Source: Armatimonadetes bacterium UBA5352 (lineage in GTDB: Bacteria > Armatimonadota > Zipacnadia > Zipacnadales > UBA5352). From it: a stretch of 64,000 nt of DNA. The position numbers were made by a program, and so were the translations under genes. Of the stretch, positions 51,358 to 60,510 are shown piece by piece. The stretch is taken from contig DHPY01000008.1 of the NCBI GenBank assembly GCA_002411015.1, positions 1,302-65,301 on the forward strand, in the 5' to 3' direction. The first letter of the stretch is position 1. Each line of letters starts with the position of its first letter. The notes below the pieces were generated by a model that worked only from the letters and a program-made list of their open reading frames with translations, was not told where the DNA came from and ran no database searches.

Positions 51358-54300
51358 GTGAAGTTGACTCGCACGATCGCGTACGGTGAACGTCTCCTCA
51401 CGGCCGCGGCGGGCTGGTCAGCCCGCTGCGGCCTCATGATTCTCGCAGCGATCCTCCTGATCGGCGTGCCATCGAGCCCGGTGGAGGCCCAGTCCGGCCG
51501 CGCCCGTCGCGTGCTTGTCGGGATGCGCCCGATGACCTCCCCGTCGCAGCTTCAGACCTTCCGCGGAAAGCACGGCATGCGCGTGCGCAAGACGCTCACC
51601 CGGGGCCAGATCCTCGTCATGGATGTGCCCGACGGGCAGTCAGAGGCATCATTCACCTCGCAGCTTCTGATGGACCCCGCGGTCGCCTTCGTTGAGCCGG
51701 ATGGGATGATGTACCCTGCTCTGACGCCCAACGACCCGGAGTACCCGAAGCAGTACCACCTGCCGCTGGTGCGCGCCCCTGAGGCGTGGGATCTGACAAC
51801 CGGCAATGCCAACATCGTGATCGCCATCGTGGACACCGGGTGCGATCTCGATCACCCGGACCTCGCCGGGAGGATCTTCACCAACCGCAATGAGATCCCG
51901 GGTAACGGCATAGACGACGACGGCAACGGCTTCGTGGATGACGTGCATGGGTGGGACTTTGAGAACAACACGAACAATCCGCGCCCCGAACCTGATGGCG
52001 TCGACAACAACAACGACGGGACGCCGGATGAGCAGGTCAGCCACGGTACCCTCGTAGCCGGACTTGCGGCGGCCATCGGCAACAACGGCTTCGGCACCGC
52101 CGGGATCGCTTGGAACGTCACGATCCTGCCCATCCAGGTCTTCCCGGATGACGGCGGCGCGCCGGTTTCACAGGTCATCCAGGGGATCGACTATGCCGTC
52201 ATGATGGGCGCGGACGTGATCAACCTGAGCATCGGTGGAGGCTACTACGCCTCCTTCACTGCCCCGATCGCCGAGGCCTACGCCGCCGGCATCGTGGTCG
52301 TCGCAGCTGCGGGTAATGCCGGTCGTGAGCTTAAGGACGGTCAGTCATCGTGGGAATCGCCCGTCTGCAACGATGGCGTGCTCGGGCTGGACAACCACGT
52401 GATAGGCGTCGGCAGCACCGACGCCCACGATCTTCGCGCCTCGTTCAGCAACTATGATGGATCAACCACGAGGACTTTCGTGGACTGCGTGGCGCCGGGC
52501 GTGGGAATGTACGGGCCCGGATACTACGCCCCCGGTTTCCCCGCTTTCTCGAGCTACTTCACCACGAACACGGGCACCTCATTCAGCGCGCCACTGGTCT
52601 CCGGGCTGGCCGCGCTGGTCCTCTCGCGCAACCCCGCCATGTCACCGGATCAGGTGATGCAGGCGATCAAGATGGGCTGCGACAACATTGATGCCCTCAA
52701 CCCGGGCTTCGCAGGGAAGCTCGGAGCGGGCCGGATCAACTGCGCGCGCGCACTCGGAGTGCAGCTCCCCCCGCGTCCCGCGCGTGACGTGACCGCCGCC
52801 GACACCGCGGGGGACGATGGCGGCAGTGTCACGGTGACATGGCAGCTCTCCCTTGATGACGGGGCAGGCGCCAACAATGTGACACAGTACATCATCCGCC
52901 GCAGGCAGGGCACCAGCGGCGCCTTCGCGGAGATCGGCCGGGTCCCAGCCGGCGCCACTTCATACCAGGACCGCGCTGTCACGGATGGCGTAGCCTACTA
53001 CTACATCGTCCGCACAGCGGACGGCTCGCTGACCTCCGATTCCGCGATCGCCGGTCCCGCTACGCCTGCCAATGACGGCGCGCCTGCACCTCCCACCGGC
53101 GTCTACGCTGAGGATCGGCCGACCGATCAGGGCGGCGCGATCATCGTGGGCTGGGATCGCTACACCGCTCCCGCCGATTTCGCCCACTTCGCGATCTACC
53201 GCGCCCGCACGCGCTTCACGTCGATCGGCAGCATGCAGCCGATCGCACGCGTCACCTCCGCAACCGCGGTGCAGTATGTTGACGCCACCACCACCGATGG
53301 TGCCGACTACTGGTACGCGGTCGCCGCAGTTGATACCTTCGGCAACCGGGCAACCACCGTCGCGGCGGTTGGACCCGTGCAGTCATTCGCCAACGGGACC
53401 GTCACTCTGCCCGCCGGAATGCACTTCTTCAGCTCACCGCTCGAGCCTGCCGATCACAGCCCTGCGACGCTGCTGGATGTCCCGGCTGCGCAGATCAAGC
53501 TCGCCCGGTGGTTCCCCGCGGCGAACGGCTACACCATCTACTCCGGCGGCGCCTCGCTGCCTCTGACACTCGGCCACGGCTACTGGCTCAAGCTGGCCAG
53601 CCCCATCACCTTCGAGCCCGAGGGCAACATGGCGCCCTCCGGTAGCCTCAGCGTCAGCCTGGCGCGCGGATGGCAGCAGGTCGGCAACCCCTACTTCGCG
53701 GCCATGAATACGAGCGGGATCACGGTAGACCACCAGGGCACCACGATGGACCTGCCCAGCGCCGACGCGGCCAACATCATCAGGCAGGTGTTCTGGCGCT
53801 ACAACCGGCAGACGAACAGCTACAGCCTCGTCGCGCCGTTCCTCGGCATCGGTGAGACCCAGATCGCGCCGTGGGAAGGATTCTGGGTACGGGTGGAGAA
53901 ACCATGCGCGCTGATCCTCCCGCGCCCCGGCGCGGTCGCCACCGCCGGCCTCTCTGAGCCTGCGGCGGCTGAGCCGGATGGCTGGTTCACGAAGCTCACG
54001 GTGCGCGGTGACGGAGGCGTTGACAGTGACAACTTCTTCGGCGTCTCGGGGCAGCTTGCTGCAATGGAGCCGCTGGAGAGCCCGCCTCCGACCGCCGACG
54101 GCGTAGACCTGTCCTTTGTTGACACCGCCGGACGGCGCGTCGCGGGCAGGTTCAGCGCAGTGGAGGCGCGCGAGCTCGAGTGGGACTTGGTGATCGAGGG
54201 GACGCCCGGGAGCCGACTGGAGGTGTGGTGTCCCGCGCCGCAGGAGATTCCGAGCGGCTGGGCGGTGACGCTTCAGGATCAGGCCACCGGATCAGCGGTG

Positions 54301-54684
54301 GATGTCCGGCGTGGTGGGCGTTACTCGCTCACCCTCGCGCCCGACGAATCGCAGCGCCCGATGCGCTTGAGGTTGACTCGAACCGGCGGAGCGCTTACAC
54401 TCTCTGGCATGAGCGCCGTCGCTTCCCGAGCGGGCGGAGCGATGACATTCACGCTCTCTGCGCCCGCAGCCTGCACTGTGAAGGTGCTCAACATAGCGGG
54501 CCGCACAGTCCGAGTGCTCCGCCAGGGCACTCCCATGCCCGCGGGGACCTCGCAGATCGTCTGGGATGGCCGCTCCGATGCGGGCCTGGCCGTTCCCAGC
54601 GGAGCGTATGTCATGCAGATCGAAGCCGTGACCGAAGACGGGAACCGCACTCAGGCGGTGCGCACTCTGGCGGTTCAGCGCTGA
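51358..54684 (+). CDS. Second secreted S8 protease with the same architecture
   Basis: 1108 aa. GTG start at 51358, 10 nt after the first protease, with a weak ribosome site; translational coupling is likely. The signal peptide has a long N-region, then 'LMILAAILLIGVPSSPVEAQ'. An ATG at 51436 would drop the N-region. Catalytic residues Asp159 ('IVDTGCDLDHPDL'), His229 ('SHGTLVAGL'), Asn320 and Ser408 ('GTSFSAP') are present, with the same 'GIDDDGNGFVDDVHGWDF' insert. FN3-like domains (with 'GGSVTVTW' and 'GGAIIVGW') and a FlgD-Ig-like C-terminus ('VKVLNIAGRTVRVL') follow as in the first copy. A diverged tandem duplicate, not a recent one. Confidence 0.88.
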   Translation: MKLTRTIAYGERLLTAAAGWSARCGLMILAAILLIGVPSSPVEAQSGRARRVLVGMRPMTSPSQLQTFRGKHGMRVRKTLTRGQILVMDVPDGQSEASFTSQLLMDPAVAFVEPDGMMYPALTPNDPEYPKQYHLPLVRAPEAWDLTTGNANIVIAIVDTGCDLDHPDLAGRIFTNRNEIPGNGIDDDGNGFVDDVHGWDFENNTNNPRPEPDGVDNNNDGTPDEQVSHGTLVAGLAAAIGNNGFGTAGIAWNVTILPIQVFPDDGGAPVSQVIQGIDYAVMMGADVINLSIGGGYYASFTAPIAEAYAAGIVVVAAAGNAGRELKDGQSSWESPVCNDGVLGLDNHVIGVGSTDAHDLRASFSNYDGSTTRTFVDCVAPGVGMYGPGYYAPGFPAFSSYFTTNTGTSFSAPLVSGLAALVLSRNPAMSPDQVMQAIKMGCDNIDALNPGFAGKLGAGRINCARALGVQLPPRPARDVTAADTAGDDGGSVTVTWQLSLDDGAGANNVTQYIIRRRQGTSGAFAEIGRVPAGATSYQDRAVTDGVAYYYIVRTADGSLTSDSAIAGPATPANDGAPAPPTGVYAEDRPTDQGGAIIVGWDRYTAPADFAHFAIYRARTRFTSIGSMQPIARVTSATAVQYVDATTTDGADYWYAVAAVDTFGNRATTVAAVGPVQSFANGTVTLPAGMHFFSSPLEPADHSPATLLDVPAAQIKLARWFPAANGYTIYSGGASLPLTLGHGYWLKLASPITFEPEGNMAPSGSLSVSLARGWQQVGNPYFAAMNTSGITVDHQGTTMDLPSADAANIIRQVFWRYNRQTNSYSLVAPFLGIGETQIAPWEGFWVRVEKPCALILPRPGAVATAGLSEPAAAEPDGWFTKLTVRGDGGVDSDNFFGVSGQLAAMEPLESPPPTADGVDLSFVDTAGRRVAGRFSAVEARELEWDLVIEGTPGSRLEVWCPAPQEIPSGWAVTLQDQATGSAVDVRRGGRYSLTLAPDESQRPMRLRLTRTGGALTLSGMSAVASRAGGAMTFTLSAPAACTVKVLNIAGRTVRVLRQGTPMPAGTSQIVWDGRSDAGLAVPSGAYVMQIEAVTEDGNRTQAVRTLAVQR

Positions 54685-54735
54685 CGCGGCCCGCCGGAGC
54701 ATCACACGAACCCCGCAGAGGGGGCGGAGCAGACC

Positions 54736-55785
54736 ATGCATCGCGGCAGAGCATTGGGCTGGCTAACATGCCTGACCGTAGCTATGGCAATCATCACGAT
54801 GGGCTGTGGAGGCGGTGACGGAGGCGGTGGGATCACACCCGGTCCTGCCGGCAGTGCCACTCTCACCGGCAAGGTCGTAGGCGCGGATGACGTCACGACC
54901 GTCGTCAAGAATGCGGTGATCACGGTTCAGGGCACCGGGCGCACCGGGACCAGCGATGGCTCGGGTGTCTTCACCATCACCGGCCTGCCCTCCGGGACCT
55001 ACATCGTGAGCGCCAATGCGCCAGATTCCGAGCGGTATGGTATCGCATCCGCGCGCGTAACCCTCTCCGATAATCAGGCCACAACCGTGAACCTCGCGCT
55101 CCTGCCGCTCGGCGTTGCGGCGCCGCAGCAGGTGCTGGTTGATCCGGGCTCCGCAACCCTTGACCTCAACGGCCGCCTCTTCTACCGAGCGCAGGTCGTC
55201 GGTCCCAACGGTCAGGTCTACGAGGGCTATGAGCCGACCTGGGTCGTTGACGGCGGAGTGGGGCAGATCAACGTTGAAGGGCTCTTCCTCGCTCAGGCCG
55301 TCGGTTCGGGCCAGATCCGCGCATTCGCCGGCAATGCCGAACGCAGCGTGCCCGTTACCGTTGTCGCACCGCGGCCGCCGCAGATATCGAGCTTCCGCGT
55401 GAACCCGCAGACCCTCCCGGCTTCCGGGGGTGAGATCTTCATCTCCGCCGCGATCAAGGACGGTGACGGCGTCCGCGCGCAGGACGTGACGGTCGAGATC
55501 CTCCCGGCAGGCGGAACCTCCATTGAGCTGCCCGTGATCGTCTCCAATCCCGCCAACGCCGTGCTCTGTCCGGGCACGACGGACTGCTACACCGATGCGA
55601 GCTTCCGCGCGACCTACCTCGTCCCCGCCAATGACAACACGCCGTCGAGCAGTGGAGTGCAGGCGCAGGAGAGCTACTCCGTGATCCTGCGCGCGACCGA
55701 CCGCAGCGGCGCGAGCAGCCAGTCTCAGTTCGTGGAGTTCGTCGTGCAGGGCATCGATGCGCCCCCGGTGCCGCCCACGATCTAA
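54736..55785 (+). CDS. Lipoprotein with carboxypeptidase-regulatory-like (Ig-like) domains
   Basis: 349 aa. Lipobox 'AIITMGC' (Cys24) is followed by a GGGDGGGG tether. Residues about 40-125 form a CarboxypepD_reg-like beta sandwich: 'ATLTGKVVGADDVTTVVKNA', 'GSGVFTITGLPSGTYIVSAN'. A Big-like domain follows ('VLVDPGSATLDLNG', 'WVVDGGVGQINVEGLF'), then a third beta domain with a Cys pair. It closes the S8-S8-lipoprotein unit (51-nt gap after the second protease). Probably a surface-anchored partner or receptor; no catalytic motif is visible. Confidence 0.75.
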   Translation: MHRGRALGWLTCLTVAMAIITMGCGGGDGGGGITPGPAGSATLTGKVVGADDVTTVVKNAVITVQGTGRTGTSDGSGVFTITGLPSGTYIVSANAPDSERYGIASARVTLSDNQATTVNLALLPLGVAAPQQVLVDPGSATLDLNGRLFYRAQVVGPNGQVYEGYEPTWVVDGGVGQINVEGLFLAQAVGSGQIRAFAGNAERSVPVTVVAPRPPQISSFRVNPQTLPASGGEIFISAAIKDGDGVRAQDVTVEILPAGGTSIELPVIVSNPANAVLCPGTTDCYTDASFRATYLVPANDNTPSSSGVQAQESYSVILRATDRSGASSQSQFVEFVVQGIDAPPVPPTI

Positions 55786-55844
55786 CCCGACGGTTCAGCA
55801 CCGGCGGCGGCCGCAACGCTACGCCGCCTCACAGCGTCAGTGCG

Positions 55845-55872
55845 CAGGGGAACCGGAGATCCGGTTCCCCTG
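55845..55872 (+). terminator. 12-bp perfect hairpin ending the S8 protease operon
   Basis: CAGGGGAACCGG (55845-55856), 4-nt loop, CCGGTTCCCCTG (55861-55872). It lies 60 nt past the lipoprotein stop and 59 nt before the GNAT ATG. Few T residues follow. Confidence 0.7.
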
Positions 55873-55931
55873 TCAGTTCGCAGCCACTATCATGTCGCCG
55901 GCTCAACTCGCCAGGCGAAGGGAATGCAACC

Positions 55932-56420
55932 ATGGGCGAGCCCATCATTCGTGACGCGCTTCATGAGGAGTTGCCGCGGGTCCGGGAGATCGCGAAGCAG
56001 GCATGGTCGCCGATCTACGCCTACTTCCGTGAGAAGATGGGGGAGGACCTGTGGAGTCGCGAGCATCCCGGCGACCCGCTCGAGCAGAAGGCCGATGTTG
56101 TCGAGAAGCACTTCCGTGAGCACCCGGACCAGGCCTTTGTGACCGAGGTTGACGGGGAGGTCGTCGGCTTTTGCACCTACATGCTGCGCGACAACCAGGT
56201 CGGCGTGGTTGGCAACGATGCGGTCGCGCCTGAGGCGCAGGGCAAGGGCGTGGGCCGTCGGCAGTATCAGGAGTGTCTCAAGCGGATGCGCGAGGCCGGC
56301 ATGATCTACGCGAGGGTGCAGACGGGCCTTGACCCGGCCCATGCGCCCGCCCGGCGCGCGTACGAGAAGGTTGGGTTCGAGCCGGTTCGCCCGCACATCG
56401 ACTACTACATGACGCTGTGA
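55932..56420 (+). CDS. GNAT-family N-acetyltransferase
   Basis: 162 aa. 'VVGNDAVAPEAQGKGVGRRQ' holds the acetyl-CoA pyrophosphate loop (Q/R-x-x-G-x-G/A, here QGKGVGR), and 'PARRAYEKVGFEPVRPHIDY' is the usual C-terminal alpha4-beta6 segment. GAAGGGA sits upstream of the ATG. The substrate is not predictable. Its 3' end overlaps the convergent MobA-like gene by 16 nt. Confidence 0.85.
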   Translation: MGEPIIRDALHEELPRVREIAKQAWSPIYAYFREKMGEDLWSREHPGDPLEQKADVVEKHFREHPDQAFVTEVDGEVVGFCTYMLRDNQVGVVGNDAVAPEAQGKGVGRRQYQECLKRMREAGMIYARVQTGLDPAHAPARRAYEKVGFEPVRPHIDYYMTL

Positions 56421-56929
56421 GGGCCGGCCGTGCCCAGCAGCCGGTCCGGATCGCCGAATTTCGCGACCTCCTCGGGGGTGATCCTGCGTACGGAGGCCAG
56501 TTCGAGCAGCGCGCCGATCCGCCCCTCTCCGGCCGCCAGCAGTCCCTCGGCACGGCGAAGAAGCGCGCAGTGGTAGAGGCCGAGGAGTGGCTGCACAGTG
56601 CCATCGTCGCGCTCGGGGATCACCGCCTCGAAGCTGCCGCGAACGCGGCACATGTAACGGAGCAGTTCGGCCGATGGCCGCTCGATGCCTGCGCTCACGA
56701 TCGCGACATGATCGCCGTCAGCGAGGCGCAGTGCGGCGGTAAGCCCGCTTAGCTCGCTCGCGCCACGGGGCAGCGACCGATGCTCGGCGCCTGTGATCCG
56801 CAGCGCGGGGCTCTCCATCTCGCCGACGATCAGGATCCGTTCGCACTCCTCCGTGAGGGCTGCGATCGGCCGCTGCAGCCCTGTGAGGCTCGCCTTGTCG
56901 CCCTGCGCTACTATCACCGCACCCAGCAT
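56405..56929 (-). CDS. MobA-like nucleotidyltransferase lacking the signature loop
   Basis: 174 aa. 'GAVIVAQGDKASLTGLQRPI', 'ERILIVGEMESP', 'LSGLTAALRLADGDHVAIVS' and 'QPLLGLYHCALLRRAEGLLA' align in order with MobA (molybdenum cofactor guanylyltransferase). The N-terminal LxGGxSxRMGxDK loop that binds GTP is replaced by a shorter, unrelated sequence, and the 'D(M)PF' acid pair is 'SAGIE'. So it has the MobA fold but probably not its activity. GAGGGAG lies about 8 nt before the ATG. Confidence 0.6.
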   Translation of the reverse strand: MLGAVIVAQGDKASLTGLQRPIAALTEECERILIVGEMESPALRITGAEHRSLPRGASELSGLTAALRLADGDHVAIVSAGIERPSAELLRYMCRVRGSFEAVIPERDDGTVQPLLGLYHCALLRRAEGLLAAGEGRIGALLELASVRRITPEEVAKFGDPDRLLGTAGPHSVM

Positions 56930-56974
56930 CGCAGACGCTCCCTCGGTTGCGCTCTTCTGCGCACATTCCCGGGC

Positions 56975-56988
56975 GGTCTGCGCAGACC
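56975..56988. promoter_or_regulatory. Perfect 14-bp palindrome between divergent genes
   Basis: GGTCTGCGCAGACC lies between the MobA-like gene (start 56929, minus) and the secreted protein gene (start 57070, plus). The 9-mer CGGGCGGTC at its left edge (56970-56978) recurs at 57009-57017. A possible operator; no promoter boxes are obvious. Confidence 0.3.
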
Positions 56989-57069
56989 TTCCGCTCCCGG
57001 CGAAACTCCGGGCGGTCCGCGAGGGTCTATACCTGACGGGCCATGTACCGATCAGACGGAGGCATGATC

Positions 57070-57921
57070 ATGCTGAGGCGCACACTCGTCCTGGCTGCAC
57101 TCGTCTTCACCCTGACCGCCGGTGTTGCAGTCGCGGGAGTCGCGATGGATCTGACCTACACCTTCGCCCCCGGAGCCTCGAGCTCCGGCCGTGTCAGCGC
57201 TGTGATTGATGGCGTCGAGATGGGCCGCGACGTCCCGCTCGCGGTGACCGGAGACGCCGCTGTTGACCTGAGGCTCGACGTGCTCAAGATCGCCGAGGAC
57301 GGCACCGCGACGCTGCGCGCTACATTCGGCCAGGTGCAGGCGAACCTCCTCGGCGAGCGCCGGCCGGCCAGCACGCCCGCACCGATGGAGCTGCGCGTCA
57401 GCAGGCGCGGGGCGCTCGTCGGGGTGCAGTCCGGCAATGAAGCGGCGATGGACCTCTTCGCCCATGGTGGAGTGCCGATCGAGCTCGTAGTGCTGATGGC
57501 GGGCGTGGTTGAGCTGCCGGCCGAGCCGGTCGCGCCGGGTGAGAGCTGGGCGGTCGAGCGGCGGCAGCAGATCCCGGAGATGGGCGAGGTGCTTCTGCGG
57601 ACCGAGTCGCGCGTGGCGAGCCTCACAGAGGCTGAGATGACGGTCCTGACGGACATCCGGGCAGACCTGCCGGACTTCACTACCACGAACCCCATCCAGG
57701 CGGGCGAGATCACGATCAAGGACGGCACGCTCACCGTCAATTCAATGAAGCGCGTGGTTGACATGCGCAGCGGCCTTATCAAGTCGGCCGAGGCGACCAT
57801 GACCTTCGACGGCGGCGCGGCGCTGGGGCCCTTCCCGGCCCTCCCGCTGCGCGTGGTCAGCTCGTTCAACATCAAGCCGAAGGCCGCCCCGCCGCAGCCG
57901 GAAGGGGCGACCAATGGCTGA
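57070..57921 (+). CDS. Secreted protein of unknown function
   Basis: 283 aa. The ATG at 57070 is preferred (GGAGG 7 nt upstream). Signal peptide 'MLRRTLVLAALVFTLTAGVA'. The mature part is beta-rich: 'MDLTYTFAPGASSSGRVSAV', repeated 'DLRLDVLKIAEDGTATLRAT', and 'PGESWAVERRQQIPEMGEVL', the latter resembling the 'G..W' segment of DUF6263-type secreted proteins; this is only a weak resemblance. Overlaps the next gene by 8 nt. Confidence 0.6.
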   Translation: MLRRTLVLAALVFTLTAGVAVAGVAMDLTYTFAPGASSSGRVSAVIDGVEMGRDVPLAVTGDAAVDLRLDVLKIAEDGTATLRATFGQVQANLLGERRPASTPAPMELRVSRRGALVGVQSGNEAAMDLFAHGGVPIELVVLMAGVVELPAEPVAPGESWAVERRQQIPEMGEVLLRTESRVASLTEAEMTVLTDIRADLPDFTTTNPIQAGEITIKDGTLTVNSMKRVVDMRSGLIKSAEATMTFDGGAALGPFPALPLRVVSSFNIKPKAAPPQPEGATNG

Positions 57922-58774
57922 TCCCCGACGGGCGCTGGCGGTCGCACTGCTGCTCGGCCTCGCCTGCGCGCTCGCGGGGGCCGAGGACCCTCGTGAGAGT
58001 GCGCTGGTCACCCTCCGCTCCGCAGGCGTCACGATCGAGCTGCAGCAGGCCTACGGGTGGACGATCCAGTCGCTCAGCTACCGCGGCGTGCCCGTCATCA
58101 CGCCCACCGGCGCCTGCGGCACGATCGCCTGCGTACCTGTCGCCGGCGGCTGGGTCGGCTCCGCGCACACCGCCGGAGGACTGGAGCGCGTGGAGGCGGT
58201 CAGCCTCACGGTGGACGGCCAGCCTGCCGAACTCACGCCCGGCGAAAGCTACTCGGGCGACCTCATCGTGCTCACGAAGCGCTCGATGCTCGACAAGCTG
58301 CGCCTTGACGTGACGCTGACGCTCGCGGATGGCCTCCTGACCGAGCACGTCGCGCTCACCGCGACCGAGGACGTAGTAGTCACCACCGTCTACCCATTCA
58401 TGTACTGCATCACCGCGCAGACGACCGATTGGATCGCGGCGCCGGTTGAGGGCGAGGAGCAGACCGGGACCTTCAGCGCGGCGAACGAGCTGCGGTGGCA
58501 TGATGACTGGGCCTGGACGGCCGCCTACATCCCGGGCCGCGCCACCGGTGTCGCGTTCCGCCACCTCGCCCACGCCGAGGGCGCCGTCACCCTCACCGGC
58601 TACTGGGACCAGGAGCGCTATCACAAGCTCTACGTGCGCTGGGAGACCGGTGAGGATCGCTGGCCCGAGGGCTTCACCGTGACGGGCGAGGTCGCCCTGC
58701 GCTGCTTTGAGGCGCCTGCGGCGGGATGGCAGGCGATGGCGCGCCAGGTGGCCTCCGAGATGGTCGCGGAATGA
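57914..58774 (+). CDS. Secreted protein of unknown function, coupled to its neighbours
   Basis: 286 aa. Signal peptide 'ALAVALLLGLACALAGAE'. A single beta-rich domain, perhaps of the galactose-mutarotase or lyase beta-sandwich type ('VTIELQQAYGWTIQSLSYRG', 'TTVYPFMYCITAQTTDWIA', 'HKLYVRWETGEDRWPEGF'). It overlaps the preceding gene by 8 nt and the following phosphoesterase by 4 nt (ATGA), so the three are co-translated. Confidence 0.6.
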   Translation: MADPRRALAVALLLGLACALAGAEDPRESALVTLRSAGVTIELQQAYGWTIQSLSYRGVPVITPTGACGTIACVPVAGGWVGSAHTAGGLERVEAVSLTVDGQPAELTPGESYSGDLIVLTKRSMLDKLRLDVTLTLADGLLTEHVALTATEDVVVTTVYPFMYCITAQTTDWIAAPVEGEEQTGTFSAANELRWHDDWAWTAAYIPGRATGVAFRHLAHAEGAVTLTGYWDQERYHKLYVRWETGEDRWPEGFTVTGEVALRCFEAPAAGWQAMARQVASEMVAE

Positions 58775-59697
58775 GGATCGCGGCGATCGCGGACCTGCAC
58801 TTCTCCGAAGAGCGCCGGGCACGCGCTGAGGCGATCGCGGGGGCGGTCGCCAGCGCGCGTGCCGACGTGCTGGTCATCGCCGGCGACTGCGCCGATGGCG
58901 TGGAGCATCTCGCAGACGCCCTCGCGCTCTTCGGCGAGTTCGGCGGCGTCAGGCTGATGGTGCCGGGCAACCACGATCTCTGGCAGGATACGACGCCATT
59001 CGACACGCGCCGCCTCTACGAGGAGACCATCCCCGCCATCGCGGCCGAATACGGGTTCCACTGCCTCGACAGCGGTCCGCTCGTCATAGATGGCACCTGC
59101 TTCGTCGGTGCGATGGGCTGGTATGACTATCAGATGCGCCAGCGGGAGACGCCTGTTGAGGGTATCACGGTCAGCCCCATCCATGTCTCTCGCGGTGAGG
59201 CTGGGAAGATGCACTTCAGCTCCCTCCCGGACGCGCGCGAGACCGGCTGGGAGGCGCTCGAGCCGCGGGATTACGCCGCGAACGGGCTCGTCTGGCAGAC
59301 GAACGGCGAACGGCCGCAAGTGGCCGTCTGGAGCGATCCGCTGCACCTCGATTGGGGGGAGACATCCGAGCGCCTTGCGGCGGAGATGGCCGCACGGATC
59401 CGTGCGCAGATCCGTGAACTCGCAGATGGCTGCAGGCGCGTCGTTGGCGTCACGCACTTCGTCCCGTTCGCCGAACTCGCGAGCCATCATCTGCAGAGCC
59501 CCCGCCGCGCCTACGCGAAGGCATTCCTTGGCAGCCCTCTGCTCGGTGAGGCGCTCCTTGCGGCCGACAACCTTGCGCTCGTCATCCACGGTCACCGCCA
59601 CCGGCAGGAGGCGCGACGGCTTCACGGCATCGTTGTTGCCGACGCAGCCGTGACAGGCGCCCAGGACGGCCCGCTGCTCTTTACCCTCCCCGACTAA
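58771..59697 (+). CDS. Calcineurin-like metallophosphoesterase
   Basis: 308 aa, no signal peptide. Metal ligands in the standard order: 'IADLHFSEE' (DxH), 'VIAGDCADG' (GD), 'MVPGNHDLW' (GNHD), 'VGVTHFVPF' (H) and 'LVIHGHRHRQEAR' (GHxH). The ATG is inside the preceding stop. The substrate is unknown. Its stop codon overlaps the convergent CsgG-like gene by 4 nt. Confidence 0.92.
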   Translation: MRIAAIADLHFSEERRARAEAIAGAVASARADVLVIAGDCADGVEHLADALALFGEFGGVRLMVPGNHDLWQDTTPFDTRRLYEETIPAIAAEYGFHCLDSGPLVIDGTCFVGAMGWYDYQMRQRETPVEGITVSPIHVSRGEAGKMHFSSLPDARETGWEALEPRDYAANGLVWQTNGERPQVAVWSDPLHLDWGETSERLAAEMAARIRAQIRELADGCRRVVGVTHFVPFAELASHHLQSPRRAYAKAFLGSPLLGEALLAADNLALVIHGHRHRQEARRLHGIVVADAAVTGAQDGPLLFTLPD

Positions 59698-60359
59698 CGG
59701 CCCCCGGTGCGTTGCGCCCGCACCTGCCTGCGGATCCGCTCCGCAACCGACCGCACCGCATCATCCATCGTCGCGCCCAACAGCGTGCGCCTGAAGCCGG
59801 TGCTGCCGATGTCGGCGGGCGCATCGCCCTGATCCCATGGCGGCACCCAGGCAGCCCGCCGTCCCAGCCCCCGCACCTCGCCGACCACTGCGCCGGATCG
59901 CGTGTCGAAGATCGCCACATCGAGCGTCACCCGCGCGATTGCGCGATCATCCCGCTCAATGAACGGGATGCTCAGGTCGATCACCTCGAAGCTGCGCACC
60001 CGGCCGAGCACGAGATAGTCCGCGCCAAGCTCGCGCGCAAGCTCCAGCGCCACCGGCACCGGCAGCTCATCCCGGCGCTCGAGGTCCTCGCGGATCATCA
60101 GGCGGTGCAGCGCGCCCCGGTCGGCAACCCGCATCTCCCGGCCGCGAAGCTGGCGCTCAAGCTCCACCGCGACCAGATCCGCCACCCCCGCGCCCGCCGT
60201 CCAGCCCCGCCCGCAGCAGGACCAGTACCAGTTCTGCGGGATCGCCCCGTTGTAGAACGACACGACCGCGATCGTGGGCCCCTCAGGTCGCTCGCCTTGA
60301 GCCAGCACGATCCCGCCGCAGAGCATCAGCGCTATCACCGTCGTTACAGCCGCACGCAT
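59694..60359 (-). CDS. CsgG-like secreted protein
   Basis: 221 aa. Signal peptide 'MRAAVTTVIALMLCGGIVLA'. 'TIAVVSFYNG', 'LVAVELERQLRGREMRVADR' and 'LARELGADYLVLGRV' follow the CsgG/TolB-like alpha-beta fold, where a C-terminal 'G....FR..LLGATMDDAVRS' completes the domain. It lacks the transmembrane hairpins of true CsgG, so it is probably a periplasmic or surface lipid-free relative. The ATG at 60359 is chosen for the signal peptide. Confidence 0.7.
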   Translation of the reverse strand: MRAAVTTVIALMLCGGIVLAQGERPEGPTIAVVSFYNGAIPQNWYWSCCGRGWTAGAGVADLVAVELERQLRGREMRVADRGALHRLMIREDLERRDELPVPVALELARELGADYLVLGRVRSFEVIDLSIPFIERDDRAIARVTLDVAIFDTRSGAVVGEVRGLGRRAAWVPPWDQGDAPADIGSTGFRRTLLGATMDDAVRSVAERIRRQVRAQRTGGR

Positions 60360-60510
60360 ATCCCAGCCCCTCCTCGTCTGCCTTCCGTCACTTCTGAGCT
60401 TCGGCGGTCCGCGCGGTCTGTCCTGCCGGAGGGAACCGCCCGAGTCCGGGCGAACCACCTGGTCAGATCGTGTCGTCAGGTCAGCAGGCTCGTCTCCGGG
60501 AGGCTCTACG

